From: Panopea generosa | Taxonomy: Eukaryota; Mollusca; Bivalvia; Adapedonta; Hiatellidae | DNA length: 64,000 nt | Direction of reading: 5' to 3' | NCBI GenBank assembly: GCA_029582155.1 | Contig: CM055895.1 | Span: 21,679,171 to 21,743,170 of the forward strand | In this document: positions 41,900 through 55,745 of the stretch, one piece after another | Layout: each line of letters opens with the position of its first letter | Numbering within the stretch: the stretch's first letter is position 1 | The notes under the pieces: model-generated | Database searches by the model: none | What the model was told of the DNA's origin: nothing | The model's input: the letters and a program-made list of their open reading frames with translations, nothing else | Position numbers and translations under genes: made by a program

Positions 41900-44280
41900 T
41901 AACATGCAAACAAATCATCAACAATAACCATTTTACATGCAAACATATCACAGCATTGAACATTTACCCAGTAGTTCATTGAACAAAAAAGAATATGCAT
42001 ACAAACATATCACAGCACTGGACATTTACCCAGTAGTTCATTTTGCCAAAACACAATACATACAAATATCTCAGTGCACGAAACATTTACCCAGTAGTTC
42101 ATAAAACCAGAACCCATTTACATACAAACATATCAGTGCACCAAACATCCACCTGGTAATTTATTAAATCAAAACACATTTACATACAGAACAGAATTTT
42201 ATTCAATAGAACTTGAACATAATACATGTCATTGTTAGTTACATATGTGTCACTGAACCTTGAATGAATGCATGAATGGGGTTTTACGGCGTACCAACAC
42301 ATTATAGGTTATTCAACGCCAACAGGAAGGAAGATTCCAGGTTCACTCTACATGTACAAAAACAACAAATTAACATACAGATTTAAACAAAAATACACCA
42401 ACAAATGAAAATGCAGAATGAACCTAGAACCTTGATACCTGCAGAGTTCTAGCAAATTCTATCGTATTACTCAAATTGTCGCTTCTTACGAAATGCATGA
42501 GCCACAGTGGTCCTATTCTTGCCATCACTCATATGGCTCCCTGAAACCACACAGGGGTTGATAATTTAACCACAATAGTGAACATGACAAAAAAATGATA
42601 AAATGAACATGACACCCATTCGGAGGATTCCTACCCCTCTGCAGAGATCGGCAGTGATTCTATTCTTAGCCTGAACTACATGTACATGGGCTATCACTGA
42701 ACCAAACATGTACCAAGTAATTCATTAAAGCAGAACACATTCACATACAAATATACATTGTGAACCAAACATTCACCCAGTAATTCATTAAAGCGGAACA
42801 TATTTACATGCAAATACACAATCATTGTGTACCAAACATTCACTCCGTAATTCATTAAAGCGGAACACATTTACATGCAAATATAAATTGTGCACTAAAC
42901 ATTCACCCAGTAATTCATTAACGCGGAACACATTTACATGCAAACATACATTGTGCACCAAACATTCACCCAGTAATTCATTAAAGCGGAACATATTTAC
43001 ATGCAAATATACATTGTGAACCAAACATTCACCCAGTAATTCATTAAAGCAGATCACATTTACATGCAAATATACATTGTGCACCAAACATTCACCCAGT
43101 AATTCATTAAAGCAGAACACATTTACATGCAAATATACATTGTGAACCAAACTTTTACCAAGTAATTCATTAAAGTTGAACACATTTACATGCAAATATA
43201 CATTGTGCACCAAACATTCACCAAGTTATTCATTAAAGCGGAACACATTTACATGCAAAAAAACATTGTGCACCAAATATTCACCCAGTAATTCATTAAA
43301 GCAGAACACATTTACATGCAAATATACATTGTGCACCAAACATTCATACGGTAATTCATTAAAGCAGAACACATTTAAATACAAAAAACATTGTGCACCA
43401 AACATTCACATGGTAATTCATTAAAGCAGAACACATTTACATGCAAATATACATTGTGCACCAAACATTCACCTAGTAATTCCTTAAAGCAGAGCACATT
43501 TACATGCAAATATACATTGTTCACCAAACATTCACCCGGTAATTCACTAAAGCAGAACATATTTACATGCAAATATACATTGTGCACCAAACATTCACCC
43601 AGTAATTCATTAAAGCAGAACACATTTACATACATATATACATTGTGAACCAAACATTCACCCAGTAATTCATGAAAGCAGAACACATTTACATGCAAAT
43701 ATACATTGCGAACCAAACATTCATTAAAGCATAACACATTTACATACAAATATATCAGTGCACCAAATATTCACTGAGTAATTCATTAAAGCAGAAAACA
43801 TTTACATACATATGTGTCACTGAATCAAATGTATACCCAGTAATTCATTTAAGCAGAACACATTTACATACAAAATTTAATATACATTGTATGCCAAACA
43901 TTCACCCAGTAATTCATTAAAGCAGAACACATTTACATACATATGTGTCACTGAATCAAATGTGTACCCAGTAATTCATTAAAACAGAACACATTTACAT
44001 ACAAATACACATTGTGCACCAAACATTTACCCAGTAATTCATTAAAGCAACACATATTTACATACATGTGTCAATGAACCAAATGTGTACCCTGTAATTC
44101 ATTAAAACAGAACACTTTTACATACATATATATACATTGTGCACCAAACATTCACCCGGTAATTCATTAAACCGAAATATATTCACATCCAAACATATCA
44201 CTGCACTGAACAATTGAATTAAATAATAACATTAAATAAACACAGATTTAATTGGTAATCAAACTCAAAACACATTTACA
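41900..44280. repeat. 63-bp minisatellite, about 30 units, interrupted by an R element
   Basis: The unit is caaacattcacccagtaatt, cattaaagcagaacacattt, acatgcaaatatacattgtg cac. The middle (42780-43740) keeps an exact 63-bp spacing; units are diverged or of different length at both flanks. Because 63 is divisible by three, open frames of 60-140 codons appear on both strands; these are artefacts. The array is split by the element at 42260-42693. Confidence 0.95.
42260..42693 (+). mobile_element. Interspersed element family R, complete copy with target duplication
   Basis: A 434-bp insertion interrupts the 63-bp array. The 10-bp sequence tcactgaacc is present on both sides (42250-42259 and 42694-42703), and the array unit resumes after the second copy. 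The element begins gaatgaatgcatgaatgggg and ttttacggcgtaccaacaca, and ends cctgaactacatgtacatgg. It has no coding capacity and no evident tRNA promoter. Other copies are at 27655-28062 (-), 55566-55740 (+) and 30268-30340 (+). Confidence 0.75.
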
Positions 44281-44692
44281 TACAAATATATTTGTAGCCA
44301 GTAGTTTACTTAGAATAATTAAAAACATAAAACATCAGACTTTTTAGCAATTAAAACTGCCTACCATCTTCTCACTTATGTAAGTGTTGCATTTTCCTCC
44401 ATGTTTCTCATAGTCAGAAACACCAAAATAAATAAAATGCTGAACAACTTTGTGAAGGACCTAGACCTTGTGCTAAAAACAGAATGTATATTGACTTAAA
44501 TATTGACATAAATAGATTTTTTGGATCATCAATCAATACCATATTAAACGATAGGTAATATGTATAAAAAAGCTCAGGTACGTAGCATCATGAAACAGCT
44601 TGTCTCAGCGAGGCAATTTCTAGGTGAAAATTATCTGAATTTTATAAACCACTGTCAGATTTTTTTTTAGCTCTAACAACCGATCTATTGAA
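44281..44692. other. Spacer between two arrays
   Basis: Short AT-rich stretch with no recognised element. Confidence 0.5.
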
Positions 44693-47600
44693 CAGATTTT
44701 CCAGTGTCTTGCGAGTTTGAGCCAATAAAGTTTTATTGTATATCACTGGGGCAACTATTATCCAGGGTCTTGCAAGTTTGAGCCAATAAAGTTTTATTAT
44801 ATATCATTGGTGCAACTATTTTCGAGGGTCTTGCGAGTTTGAGCCAATAAAGTTTTATTGTATATCACTGGTGCAACTATTTTCCAGGGTCTTGCGAGTT
44901 TGAGCCAATAAAGTTTTATTGTATATCACTGGTGCAACTATTATCCAGGGTCTTGCAAGTTTGAGCCAATAAAGTTTTATTATATATCATTGGTGCAACT
45001 ATTTTCGAGGGTCTTGCGAGTTTGAGCCAATAAAGTTTTATTGTATATCACTGGGGTAACTATTATCCAGGGTCTTGCGAGTTTGAGCCAATAAAGTTTT
45101 ATTATATATCACTGGTGCAACTATTTTCCAGGGTCTTGCGAGTTTGAGCCAATAAAGTTTTATTGTTAATCACTGGGGCAACTATTATCCAGGGTCTTGC
45201 GAGTTTGGGCCAATAAAGTTTTATTATATATCACTGGTGCAACTATTTTCCAGGGTCTTGCGAGTTTGGGCCAATAAAGTTTTATTATATATCACTGGTG
45301 CAACTATTTTCCAGGGTCTTGCGAGTTTGAACCAATAAAGTTTTATTGTTAATCACTGGGGCAACTATTTTCCAGGGTCTTGCGAGTTTGGGCCAATAAA
45401 GTTTTATTATATATCATTGGTGCAACTATTTTCCAGGGTCTTGCGAGTTTGGGCCAATAAAGTTTTATTGTATATCACTGGGGCAACTATTATCCAGGGT
45501 CTTGCGAGTTTGAGCCAATAAAGTTTTATTGTATATCACTGGGGTAACTATTTTCCAGGGTCTTGCGAGTTTGGGCCAATAAAGTTTTATTATATATCAC
45601 TGGTGCAACTATTATCCAGGGTCTTACGAGTTTGAGCCAATAAAGTTTTATTGTATATCACTGGTGCAACTATTTTCCAGGGTCTTGCGAGTTTGGGCCA
45701 ATAAAGTTTTATTGTATATCACTGGTGCAACTATTATCCAGGGTCTTGCAAGTTTGAGCCAATAAAGTTTTATTATATATCACTGGTGCAACTATTTTCG
45801 AGGGTCTTGCGAGTTTGGGCCAATAAAGTTTTATTGTATATCACTGGTGCAACTATTATCCAGGGTCTTGCAAGTTTGAGCCAATAAAGTTTTATTATAT
45901 ATCATTGGGGCAACTATTATCCAGGGTCTTGCAAGTTTGGGCCAATAAAGTTTTATTGTTAATCACTGGTGCAACTATTTTCCAGGGTCTTGCGAGTTTG
46001 AGCCAATAAAGTTTTATTGTATATCACTGGGGTAACTATTATCCAGGGTCTTGCGAGTTTGAGCCAATAAAGTTTTATTGTTAATCACTGGTGCAACTAT
46101 TTTCCAGGGTCTTGCGAGTTTGGGCCAATAAAGTTTTATTATATATCACTGGTGCAACTATTATCCAGGGTCTTACGAGTTTGAGCCAATAAAGTTTTAT
46201 TGTATATCACTGGTGCAACTATTATCCAGGGTCTTACGAGTTTGAGCCAATAAAGTTTTATTGTATATCACTGGGGTAACTATTATCCAGGGTCTTGCGA
46301 GTTTGAGCCAATAAAGTTTTATTGTATATCACTGGTGCAACTATTATCCAGGGTCTTACGAGTTTGAGCCAATAAAGTTTTATTGTATATCACTGGGGTA
46401 ACTATTTTCCAGGGTCTTGCGAGTTTGAGCCAATAAAGCTTTATTGTATATCACTGGTGCAACTATTATCCAGGGTCTTACGAGTTTGAGCCAATAAAGT
46501 TTTATTGTATATCACTGGGGTAACTATTATCCAGGGTCTTGCGAGTTTGAGCCAATAAAGTTTTATTGTTAATCACTGGTGCAACTATTTTCCAGGGTCT
46601 TGCGAGTTTGGGCCAATAAAGTTTTATTATATATCACTGGTGCAACTATTTTCCAGGGTCTTGCGAGTTTGAGCCAATAAAGTTTTATTATATATCACTG
46701 GTGCAACTATTATCCAGGGTCTTGCAAGTTTGAGCCAATAAAGTTTTATTGTATATCACTGGTGCAACTATTATCCAGGGTCTTGCAAGTTTGAGCCAAT
46801 AAAGTTTTATTGTATATCACTGGGGTAACTATTTTCCAGGGTCTTGCGAGTTTGAGCCAATAAAGTTTTATTGTATATCACTGGTGCAACTATTATCCAG
46901 GGTCTTACGAGTTTGAGCCAATAAAGTTTTATTGTATATCACTGGGGTAACTATTATCCAGGGTCTTGCGAGTTTGAGCCAATAAAGTTTTATTGTTAAT
47001 CACTGGTGCAACTATTTTCCAGGGTCTTGCGAGTTTGGGCCAATAAAGTTTTATTATATATCACTGGTGCAACTATTATCCAGGGTCTTGCGAGTTTGAG
47101 CCAATAAAGTTTTATTGTATATCACTGGGGTAACTATTTTCCAGGGTCTTGCGAGTTTGAGCCAATAAAGTTTTATTGTATATCACTGGTGCAACTATTA
47201 TCCAGGGTCTTACGAGTTTGAGCCAATAAAGTTTTATTGTATATCACTGGTGCAACTATTATCCAGGGTCTTGCGAGTTTGAGCCAATAAAGTTTTATTA
47301 TATATCACTGGGGTAACTATTATCCAGGGTCTTGCGAGTTTGAGCCAATAAAGTTTTATTGTATATCACTGGTGCAACTATTATCCAGGGTCTTACGAGT
47401 TTGAGCCAATAAAGTTTTATTGTATATCACTGGGGTAACTATTTTCCAGGGTCTTGCGAGTTTGAGCCAATAAAGTTTTATTGTATATCACTGGTGCAAC
47501 TATTATCCAGGGTCTTACGAGTTTGAGCCAATAAAGTTTTATTGTATATCACTGGGGTAACTATTATCCAGGGTCTTGCGAGTTTGAGCCAATAAAGTTT

Positions 47601-50600
47601 TATTGTTAATCACTGGTGCAACTATTTTCCAGGGTCTTGCGAGTTTGGGCCAATAAAGTTTTATTATATATCACTGGTGCAACTATTATCCAGGGTCTTG
47701 CGAGTTTGAGCCAATAAAGTTTTATTGTATATCACTGGGGTAACTATTTTCCAGGGTCTTGCGAGTTTGGGCCAATAAAGTTTTATTATATATCACTGGT
47801 GCAACTATTATCCAGGGTCTTACGAGTTTGAGCCAATAAAGTTTTATTGTATATCACTGGGGTAACTATTTTCCAGGGTCTTGCGAGTTTGGGCCAATAA
47901 AGTTTTATTATATATCACTGGTGCAACTATTATCCAGGGTCTTACGAGTTTGAGCCAATAAAGTTTTATTGTATATCACTGGGGTAACTATTTTCGAGGG
48001 TCTTGCGAGTTTGAGCCAATAAAGTTTTATTGTATATCACTGGTGCAACTATTATCCAGGGTCTTACGAGTTTGAACCAATAAAGTTTTATTGTATATCA
48101 CTGGGGTAACTATTTTCCAGGGTCTTGCAAGTTTGAGCCAATAAAGTTTTATTATATATCATTGGGGCAACTATTATCCAGGGTCTTGCGAGTTTGAGCC
48201 AATAAAGTTTTATTGTATATCACTGGGGCAACTATTATCCAGGATCTTGCAAGTTTGAGCCAATAAAGTTTTATTATATATCATTGGGGCAACTATTATC
48301 CAGGGTCTTGCGAGTTTGGGCCAATAAAGTTTTATTATATATCACTGGTGCAACTATTATCCAGGGTCTTACGAGTTTGAACCAATAAAGTTTTATTGTA
48401 TATCACTGGTGCAACTATTTTCCAGGGTCTTGCGAGTTTGAGCCAATAAAGTTTTATTGTATATCACTGGGGCAACTATTATCCAGGGTCTTGCAAGTTT
48501 GAGCCAATAAAGTTTTATTATATATCATTGGTGCAACTATTTTCGAGGGTCTTGCGAGTTTGAGCCAATAAAGTTTTATTGTATATCACTGGTGCAACTA
48601 TTTTCCAGGGTCTTGCGAGTTTGGGCCAATAAAGTTTTATTGTTAATCACTGGGGCAACTATTTTCGAGGGTCTTGCGAGTTTGAGCCAATAAAGTTTTA
48701 TTGTATATCACTGGGGCAACTATTATCCAGGGTCTTGCAAGTTTGAGCCAATAAAGTTTTATTATATATCATTGGTGCAACTATTTTCGAGGGTCTTGCG
48801 AGTTTGAGCCAATAAAGTTTTATTGTATATCACTGGTGCAACTATTTTCCAGGGTCTTGCGAGTTTGGGCCAATAAAGTTTTATTGTTAATCACTGGGGC
48901 AACTATTTTCGAGGGTCTTGCGAGTTTGAGCCAATAAAGTTTTATTGTATATCACTGGGGCAACTATTATCCAGGGTCTTGCGAGTTTGAGCCAATGAAG
49001 TTTTATTATATATCACTGGTGCAACTATTTTCCAGGGTCTTGCGAGTTTGGGCCAATAAAGTTTTATTATATATCACTGGTGCAACTATTATCCAGGGTC
49101 TTACGAGTTTGAGCCAATAAAGTTTTATTGTATATCACTGGGGTAACTATTTTCCAGGGTCTTGCGAGTTTGGGCCAATAAAGTTTTATTATATATCACT
49201 GGTGCAACTATTATCCAGGGTCTTACGAGTTTGAACCAATAAAGTTTTATTGTATATCACTGGGGTAACTATTTTCCAGGGTCTTGCGAGTTTGGGCCAA
49301 TAAAGTTTTATTATATATCACTGGTGCAACTATTATCCAGGGTCTTACGAGTTTGAACCAATAAAGTTTTATTGTATATCACTGGGGCAACTATTATCCA
49401 GGGTCTTGCGAGTTTGAGCCAATGAAGTTTTATTATATATCACTGGTGCAACTATTTTCCAGGGTCTTGCGAGTTTGGGCCAATAAAGTTTTATTATATA
49501 TCACTGGTGCAACTATTATCCAGGGTCTTACGAGTTTGAGCCAATAAAGTTTTATTGTATATCACTGGGGTAACTATTTTCCAGGGTCTTGCGAGTTTGG
49601 GCCAATAAAGTTTTATTATATATCACTGGTGCAACTATTATCCAGGGTCTTACGAGTTTGAACCAATAAAGTTTTATTGTATATCACTGGGGTAACTATT
49701 TTCCAGGGTCTTGCGAGTTTGGGCCAATAAAGTTTTATTATATATCACTGGTGCAACTATTATCCAGGGTCTTACGAGTTTGAACCAATAAAGTTTTATT
49801 GTATATCACTGGTGCAACTATTTTCCAGGGTCTTGCGAGTTTGGGCCAATAAAGTTTTATTATATATCACTGGTGCAACTATTATCCAGGGTCTTACGAG
49901 TTTGAGCCAATAAAGTTTTATTGTTAATCACTGGGGTAACTATTTTCCAGGGTCTTGCAAGTTTGAGCCAATAAAGTTTTATTATATATCACTGGTGCAA
50001 CTATTTTCGAGGGTCTTGCGAGTTTGAGCCAATAAAGTTTTATTGTATATCACTGGTGCAACTATTTTCCAGGGTCTTGCGAGTTTGAGCCAATAAAGTT
50101 TTATTGTATATCATTGGTGCAACTATTTTCCAGGGTCTTGCGAGTTTGAGCCAATAAAGTTTTATTGTATATCATTGGTGCAACTATTTTCGAGGGTCTT
50201 GCGAGTTTGAGCCAATAAAGTTTTATTGTATATCACTGTTGCAACTATTTTCCAGGGTCTTGCGAGTTTGAGCCAATAAAGTTTTATTGTATATCACTGG
50301 GGCAACTATTATCCAGGGTCTTGCGAGTTTGAGCCAATAAAGTTTTATTGTATATCATTGGTGCAACTATTTTCGAGGGTCTTGCGAGTTTGAGCCAATG
50401 AAGTTTTATTATATATCATTGGTGCAACTATTTTCCAGGGTCTTGCGAGTTTGAGCCAATAAAGTTTTATTGTATATCATTGGTGCAACTATTTTCGAGG
50501 GTCTTGCGAGTTTGAGCCAATGAAGTTTTATTATATATCATTGGTGCAACTATTTTCCAGGGTCTTGCGAGTTTGAGCCAATAAAGTTTTATTATATATC

Positions 50601-53600
50601 ACTGGTGCAACTATTATCCAAGGTCTTGAGAGTTTGAGCCAATAAAGTTTTATTATATATCACTGGGGCAACTATTATCCAGGGTCTTGAGAGTTTGAGC
50701 CAATAAAGTTTTATTATATATCACTGGTGCAACTATTATCCAGGGTCTTGCGAGTTTGAGCCAATAAAGTTTTATTGTTAATCACTGGTGCAACTATTAT
50801 CCAGGGTCTTGCGAGTTTGAGCCAATAAAGTTTTATTGTATATCACTGGGGCAACTATTATCCAGGGTCTTGCGAGTTTGAGCCAATAAAGTTTTATTAT
50901 ATATCACTGGTGCAACTATTATCCAGGGTCTTGCGAGTTTGAGCCAATAAAGTTTTATTATATATCACTGGTGCAACTATTTTCCAGGGTCAGGCGAGTT
51001 TGAGCCAATAAAGTTTTATTGTTAATCACTGGTGCAACTATTTTCCAGGGTCAGGCGAGTTTGAGCCAATAAAGTTTTATTGTTAATCACTGGTGCAACT
51101 ATTTTCCAGGGACTTGCAAGTTTGAGCCAATAAAGTTTTATTATATATCACTGGTGCAACTATTTTCCAGGGTCTTGCGAGTTTGAGCCAATAAAGTTTT
51201 ATTATATATCACTGGTGCAACTATTTTCCAGGGTCTTGCGAGTTTGAGCCAATAAAGTTTTATTGTATATCACTGGGGCAACTATTATCCAGGGTCTTGC
51301 AAGTTTGAGCCAATAAAGTTTTATTATATATCACTGGGGCAACTATTTTACAGGGTCTTGCGAGTTTGAGCCAATAAAGTTTTATTATATATCACTGGTG
51401 CAACTATTTTCCAGGGTCTTGCGAGTTTGAGCCAATAAAGTTTTATTGTATATCACTGGGGCAACTATTATCCAGGGTCTTGCGAGTTTGAGCCAATGAA
51501 GTTTTATTATATATCATTGGGGCAACTATTATCCAGGGTCTTGCGAGTTTGAGCCAATGAAGTTTTATTATATATCACTGGGGCAACTATTATCCAGGGT
51601 CTTGCAAGTTTGAGCCAATAAAGTTTTATTGTATATCACTGGGGTAACTATTATCCAGGGTCTTGCAAGTTTGAGCCAATAAAGTTTTATTATATATCAC
51701 TGGGGCAACTATTTTCCAGGGTCTTGCAAGTTTGAGCCAATAAAGTTTTATTATATATCACTGGTGCAACTATTTTCCAGGGTCTTGCGAGTTTGAGCCA
51801 ATAAAGTTTTATTGTTAATCACTGGGGCAACTATTATCCAGGGTCTTGCGAGTTTGAGCCAATGAAGTTTTATTATATATCACTGGTGCAACTATTTTCC
51901 AGGGTCTTGCGAGTTTGAGCCAATAAAGTTTTATTATATATCATTGGGGCAACTATTATCCAGGGTCTTGCAAGTTTGAGCCAATAAAGTTTTATTATAT
52001 ATCACTGGTGCAACTATTTTCCAGGGTCTTGCGAGTTTGAGCCAATAAAGTTTTATTGTATATCACTGGGGCAACTATTATCCAGGGTCTTGCGAGTTTG
52101 AGCCAATGAAGTTTTATTATATATCACTGGGGCAACTATTATCCAGGGTCTTGCAAGTTTGAGCCAATGAAGTTTTATTATATATCATTGGGGCAACTAT
52201 TATCCAGGGTCTTGCGAGTTTGAGCCAATGAAGTTTTATTGTATATCACTGGTGCAACTATTTTCCAGGGTCAGGCAAGTTTGGGCCAATAAAGTTTTAT
52301 TATATATCACTGGGGCAACTATTATCCAGGGTCTTGCGAGTTTGAGCCAATAAAGTTTTATTGTTAATCACTGGGGCAACTATTATCCAGGGTCTTGCGA
52401 GTTTGAGCCAATAAAGTTTTATTGTATATCACTGGGGCAACTATTATCCAGGGTCTTGCAAGTTTGAGCCAATAAAGTTTTATTGTATATCACTGGGGCA
52501 ACTATTATCCAGGGTCTTGCGAGTTTGAGCCAATAAAGTTTTATTATATATCACTGGTGCAACTATTTTCCAGGGTCTTGCGAGTTTGAGCCAATGAAGT
52601 TTTATTATATATCATTGGGGCAACTATTATCCAGGGTCTTGCGAGTTTGAGCCAATAAAGTTTTATTGTTAATCACTGGGGCAACTATTATCCAGGGTCT
52701 TGCGAGTTTGAGCCAATAAAGTTTTATTGTATATCACTGGGGCAACTATTATCCAGGGTCTTGCAAGTTTGAGCCAATAAAGTTTTATTGTATATCACTG
52801 GGGCAACTATTATCCAGGGTCTTGCAAGTTTGAGCCAATAAAGTTTTATTATATATCACTGGTGCAACTATTTTCCAGGGTCTTGCGAGTTTGAGCCAAT
52901 AAAGTTTTATTGTATATCACTGGGGCAACTATTATCCAGGGTCTTGCAAGTTTGAGCCAATAAAGTTTTATTGTATATCACTGGGGCAACTATTATCCAG
53001 GGTCTTGCGAGTTTGAGCCAATAAAGTTTTATTGTATATCACTGGGGCAACTATTATCCAGGGTCTTGCAAGTTTGAGCCAATAAAGTTTTATTGTATAT
53101 CACTGGGGCAACTATTATCCAGGGTCTTGCGAGTTTGAGCCAATAAAGTTTTATTGTATATCACTGGTGCAACTATTTTCCTGGGTCTTGCGAGTTTGAG
53201 CCAATAAAGTTTTATTGTTAATCACTGGGGCAACTATTTTCCTGGGTCTTGCGAGTTTGAGCCAATAAAGTTTTATTATATATCACTGGGGCAACTATTA
53301 TCCAGGGTCTTGCAAGTTTGAGCCAATAAAGTTTTATTGTATATCACTGGGGCAACTATTATCCAGGGTCTTGCGAGTTTGAGCCAATAAAGTTTTATTG
53401 TATATCACTGGGGCAACTATTATCCAGGGTCTTGCAAGTTTGAGCCAATAAAGTTTTATTGTATATCACTGGGGCAACTATTATCCAGGGTCTTGCGAGT
53501 TTGAGCCAATAAAGTTTTATTGTATATCACTGGTGCAACTATTTTCCTGGGTCTTGCGAGTTTGAGCCAATAAAGTTTTATTGTTAATCACTGGGGCAAC

Positions 53601-53728
53601 TATTTTCCTGGGTCTTGCGAGTTTGAGCCAATAAAGTTTTATTATATATCACTGGGGCAACTATTATCCAGGGTCTTGCGAGTTTGAGCCAATGAAGTTT
53701 TATTATATATCACTGGTGCAACTATTTT
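44693..53728. repeat. 61-bp satellite array, 148 units
   Basis: The unit is gagccaataaagttttattg, tatatcactggtgcaactat, tatccagggtcttgcgagttt. The gcc anchor sits at 44721 in the first unit and 53688 in the last; the difference is exactly 147 x 61 bp, so there is no net length change. Variants involve gta/ata/gtta-tcac, ggtgc/ggggc/ggggt, ttatcc/ttttcc/ttttcg, gcgag/gcaag/acgag, gagcc/gggcc/gaacc and aataaag/aatgaag. Higher-order duplications of 427 bp and 366 bp are visible. Every unit has TTTATT (AATAAA on the minus strand), and most have AATAAA and CCAAT on the plus strand. Confidence 0.98.
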
Positions 53729-54509
53729 TACAATAAATTATTAAAGAGGCCTCATCTATATCGTCAATATTTTTTCTATCTTAGCAGTAAAACTGTACAT
53801 TTATATCAAACATCATGTATGAATAATCTGTTCAGTAACTTATATCGTTTTTTTTCTACAGTGTAAAATTCTATAATTTTGTTGATCAAATATTAAATTG
53901 CAGCCTGCGATAAAGTCACTCATTGGCCTGTATAGTGTTATAGTGCTGAAACATTGATAAATATGCCGTCTGTGTGTAAACAAGTTTTTTAAAAATTAGA
54001 TAAACAACAAGGACGGAATCAACCATTATCTTCGAACGAGACCTCCGCTTTGTGATTCAATAAACTTTCCAGCATTTACTGAACAGAAAGTTAAAGGTGA
54101 TGCATCTTTAAACAAAAACATTTTTATATGAAAAGAAATTTTCACATTAGTTTAATAAACTAGAACACATTTACAAAATATATGAATCAACTATTTTCAT
54201 AAATAAAAATTACAAATTTATTGTCATCAGATTCTGTGACCTTGACATTTCATCAAATATTCCCAAAAGAAGATTTTTTTTTCATACAGTAGTTGAGATT
54301 TCAATTCAGTTTTTGGTATTGTGCTTTTGGATTTACAGTGAGATAATGTAATTGCTATAAAAGAAGCATTTGCAATTACATTCCCACCCTCTGACCTGTC
54401 ACAAGTGTGATAAAACAAGAGAATTCCATGGAATTTCAATGTCTCGCCAATACACCTTCATCACCAAGTGAGAACATGAAGAAATCTGGGAGATGATTAC
54501 TGGGACCCG
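53729..54509. other. Intergenic stretch
   Basis: AT-rich. A short minus-strand open frame at 54227-54439 has no recognisable similarity. Nothing else was seen. Confidence 0.5.
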
Positions 54510-55010
54510 ATTTAAACAACAGAGAACAAAATTTGGTGACTCTTGGGCAATCAGTTTAAACAAAACGGGGCTTTACGCATAAATCTAACATTTTTGTAGA
54601 CCAAGCTAACTATTTCTAAGAAATATGCAGAAAGTTTTGGAAAGTACCATCCATAACACAAATATGGACCAAGTTTAGTGGGTCTGGGCCAAACAACTGA
54701 AGTACAAAGCTATTTATCAAATTTGGTGACACTAGGCCATAGTTTTTAAGAAACAGAGTTTAATGCAAATGTAAATATTGTGTAGAATTAAAGTCGTTCA
54801 CCTGATGAGGTCAAAGTCAAAATGCTGCTTGATCTTGGTGAAACTACCTATTTCACAACTTCAGACCAAATTTGGTGACTGTAGTTCTAACAACCGTTTG
54901 AGAAACAGAGTTATATGCAAAAACTTAACATTAAATTGTTGTTACCGCTGCTGCTGTCAGCAAGTAACACTTACAATTATTTTGGGTTTTCTTTCAAAAA
55001 GTCAATAAAA
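54510..55010 (+). repeat. Degenerate repeat element with internal units
   Basis: The phrase aaatttggtgact recurs with c/a variation near 54532, 54719 and 54868, with nearby gaaacagagttta/tatgcaaa blocks. This looks like an old core-repeat element that is now strongly diverged. The small open frame at 54778-55008 is a by-product. Confidence 0.4.
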
Positions 55011-55565
55011 TTCTTGTTAAATATTTACAAGTTTCGAGCACTGAATGCCCAGATTTACAAACTGTGCCAAGATTTATATAATAATTAAAGTCAATGTGAC
55101 AGCCAACAATTATATAATATTCCTCTATTATGAAACATGTATTTTAATATTTCTGTAAAGTTTGCAAACCCCAAGTTTGAAATAATATTAGAACCTGAGT
55201 TTACTATGATAGCTGCACTTAGTATTTGATGTCAGGAAGTTATAATATTAAAAAAATATTGTTCCAGGGGAGTAGACAAGAATTTGATATTGGTGCGGCT
55301 AAATATTTCATAAAACTTGTAATTTTGCAGATTTTAAAACAAGCAACACCAACAAATCAGCAATGACAAATTCCATCATCGTCTAAATGCAAGACAAATA
55401 TAAAACAAGATACAAAATGAATATTATATAGATAGATAGAGACTGGCAAATAAGCAATGCTGTTCTTAGCTTGCATCTTGGTCTGAGTGTTGAAATTATC
55501 CTTTAAGGCTTTATTTAAGCTAAGCTATAAATTGTCTTAAGTAAATTAAATATTTCACAACTAAC
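55011..55565. other. Intergenic stretch
   Basis: AT-rich, with no recognised element. Confidence 0.5.
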
Positions 55566-55745
55566 ATTATACAACTATGAATAAATGAATGAATTGGGAT
55601 TTTATGGCATACCAACATATAAAAGTTTATTTGATGCCAACAAGAGGCAAGATTCATTGCAAACTCTACATTTACAAAAACATACATTTTGAGATTGAAA
55701 TAAAAACACATCAACAAATACACAGAATTAACCTAGAGCTTTGAG
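55566..55745 (+). mobile_element. Interspersed element family R, 5' part
   Basis: The sequence gaatgaattgggattttatg, then gcataccaacatataaaagt and gatgccaacaagaggcaag matches the first about 170 bases of the complete copy at 42260. The 3' half is missing or unrecognisable. Confidence 0.65.

Noticed and set aside
42788-43749. Open frames of 60-140 codons on both strands with a 21-residue repeat
   Set aside because: They arise from a 63-bp unit without stops in several frames. Both strands are open over the same units and there is no splice or gene context.
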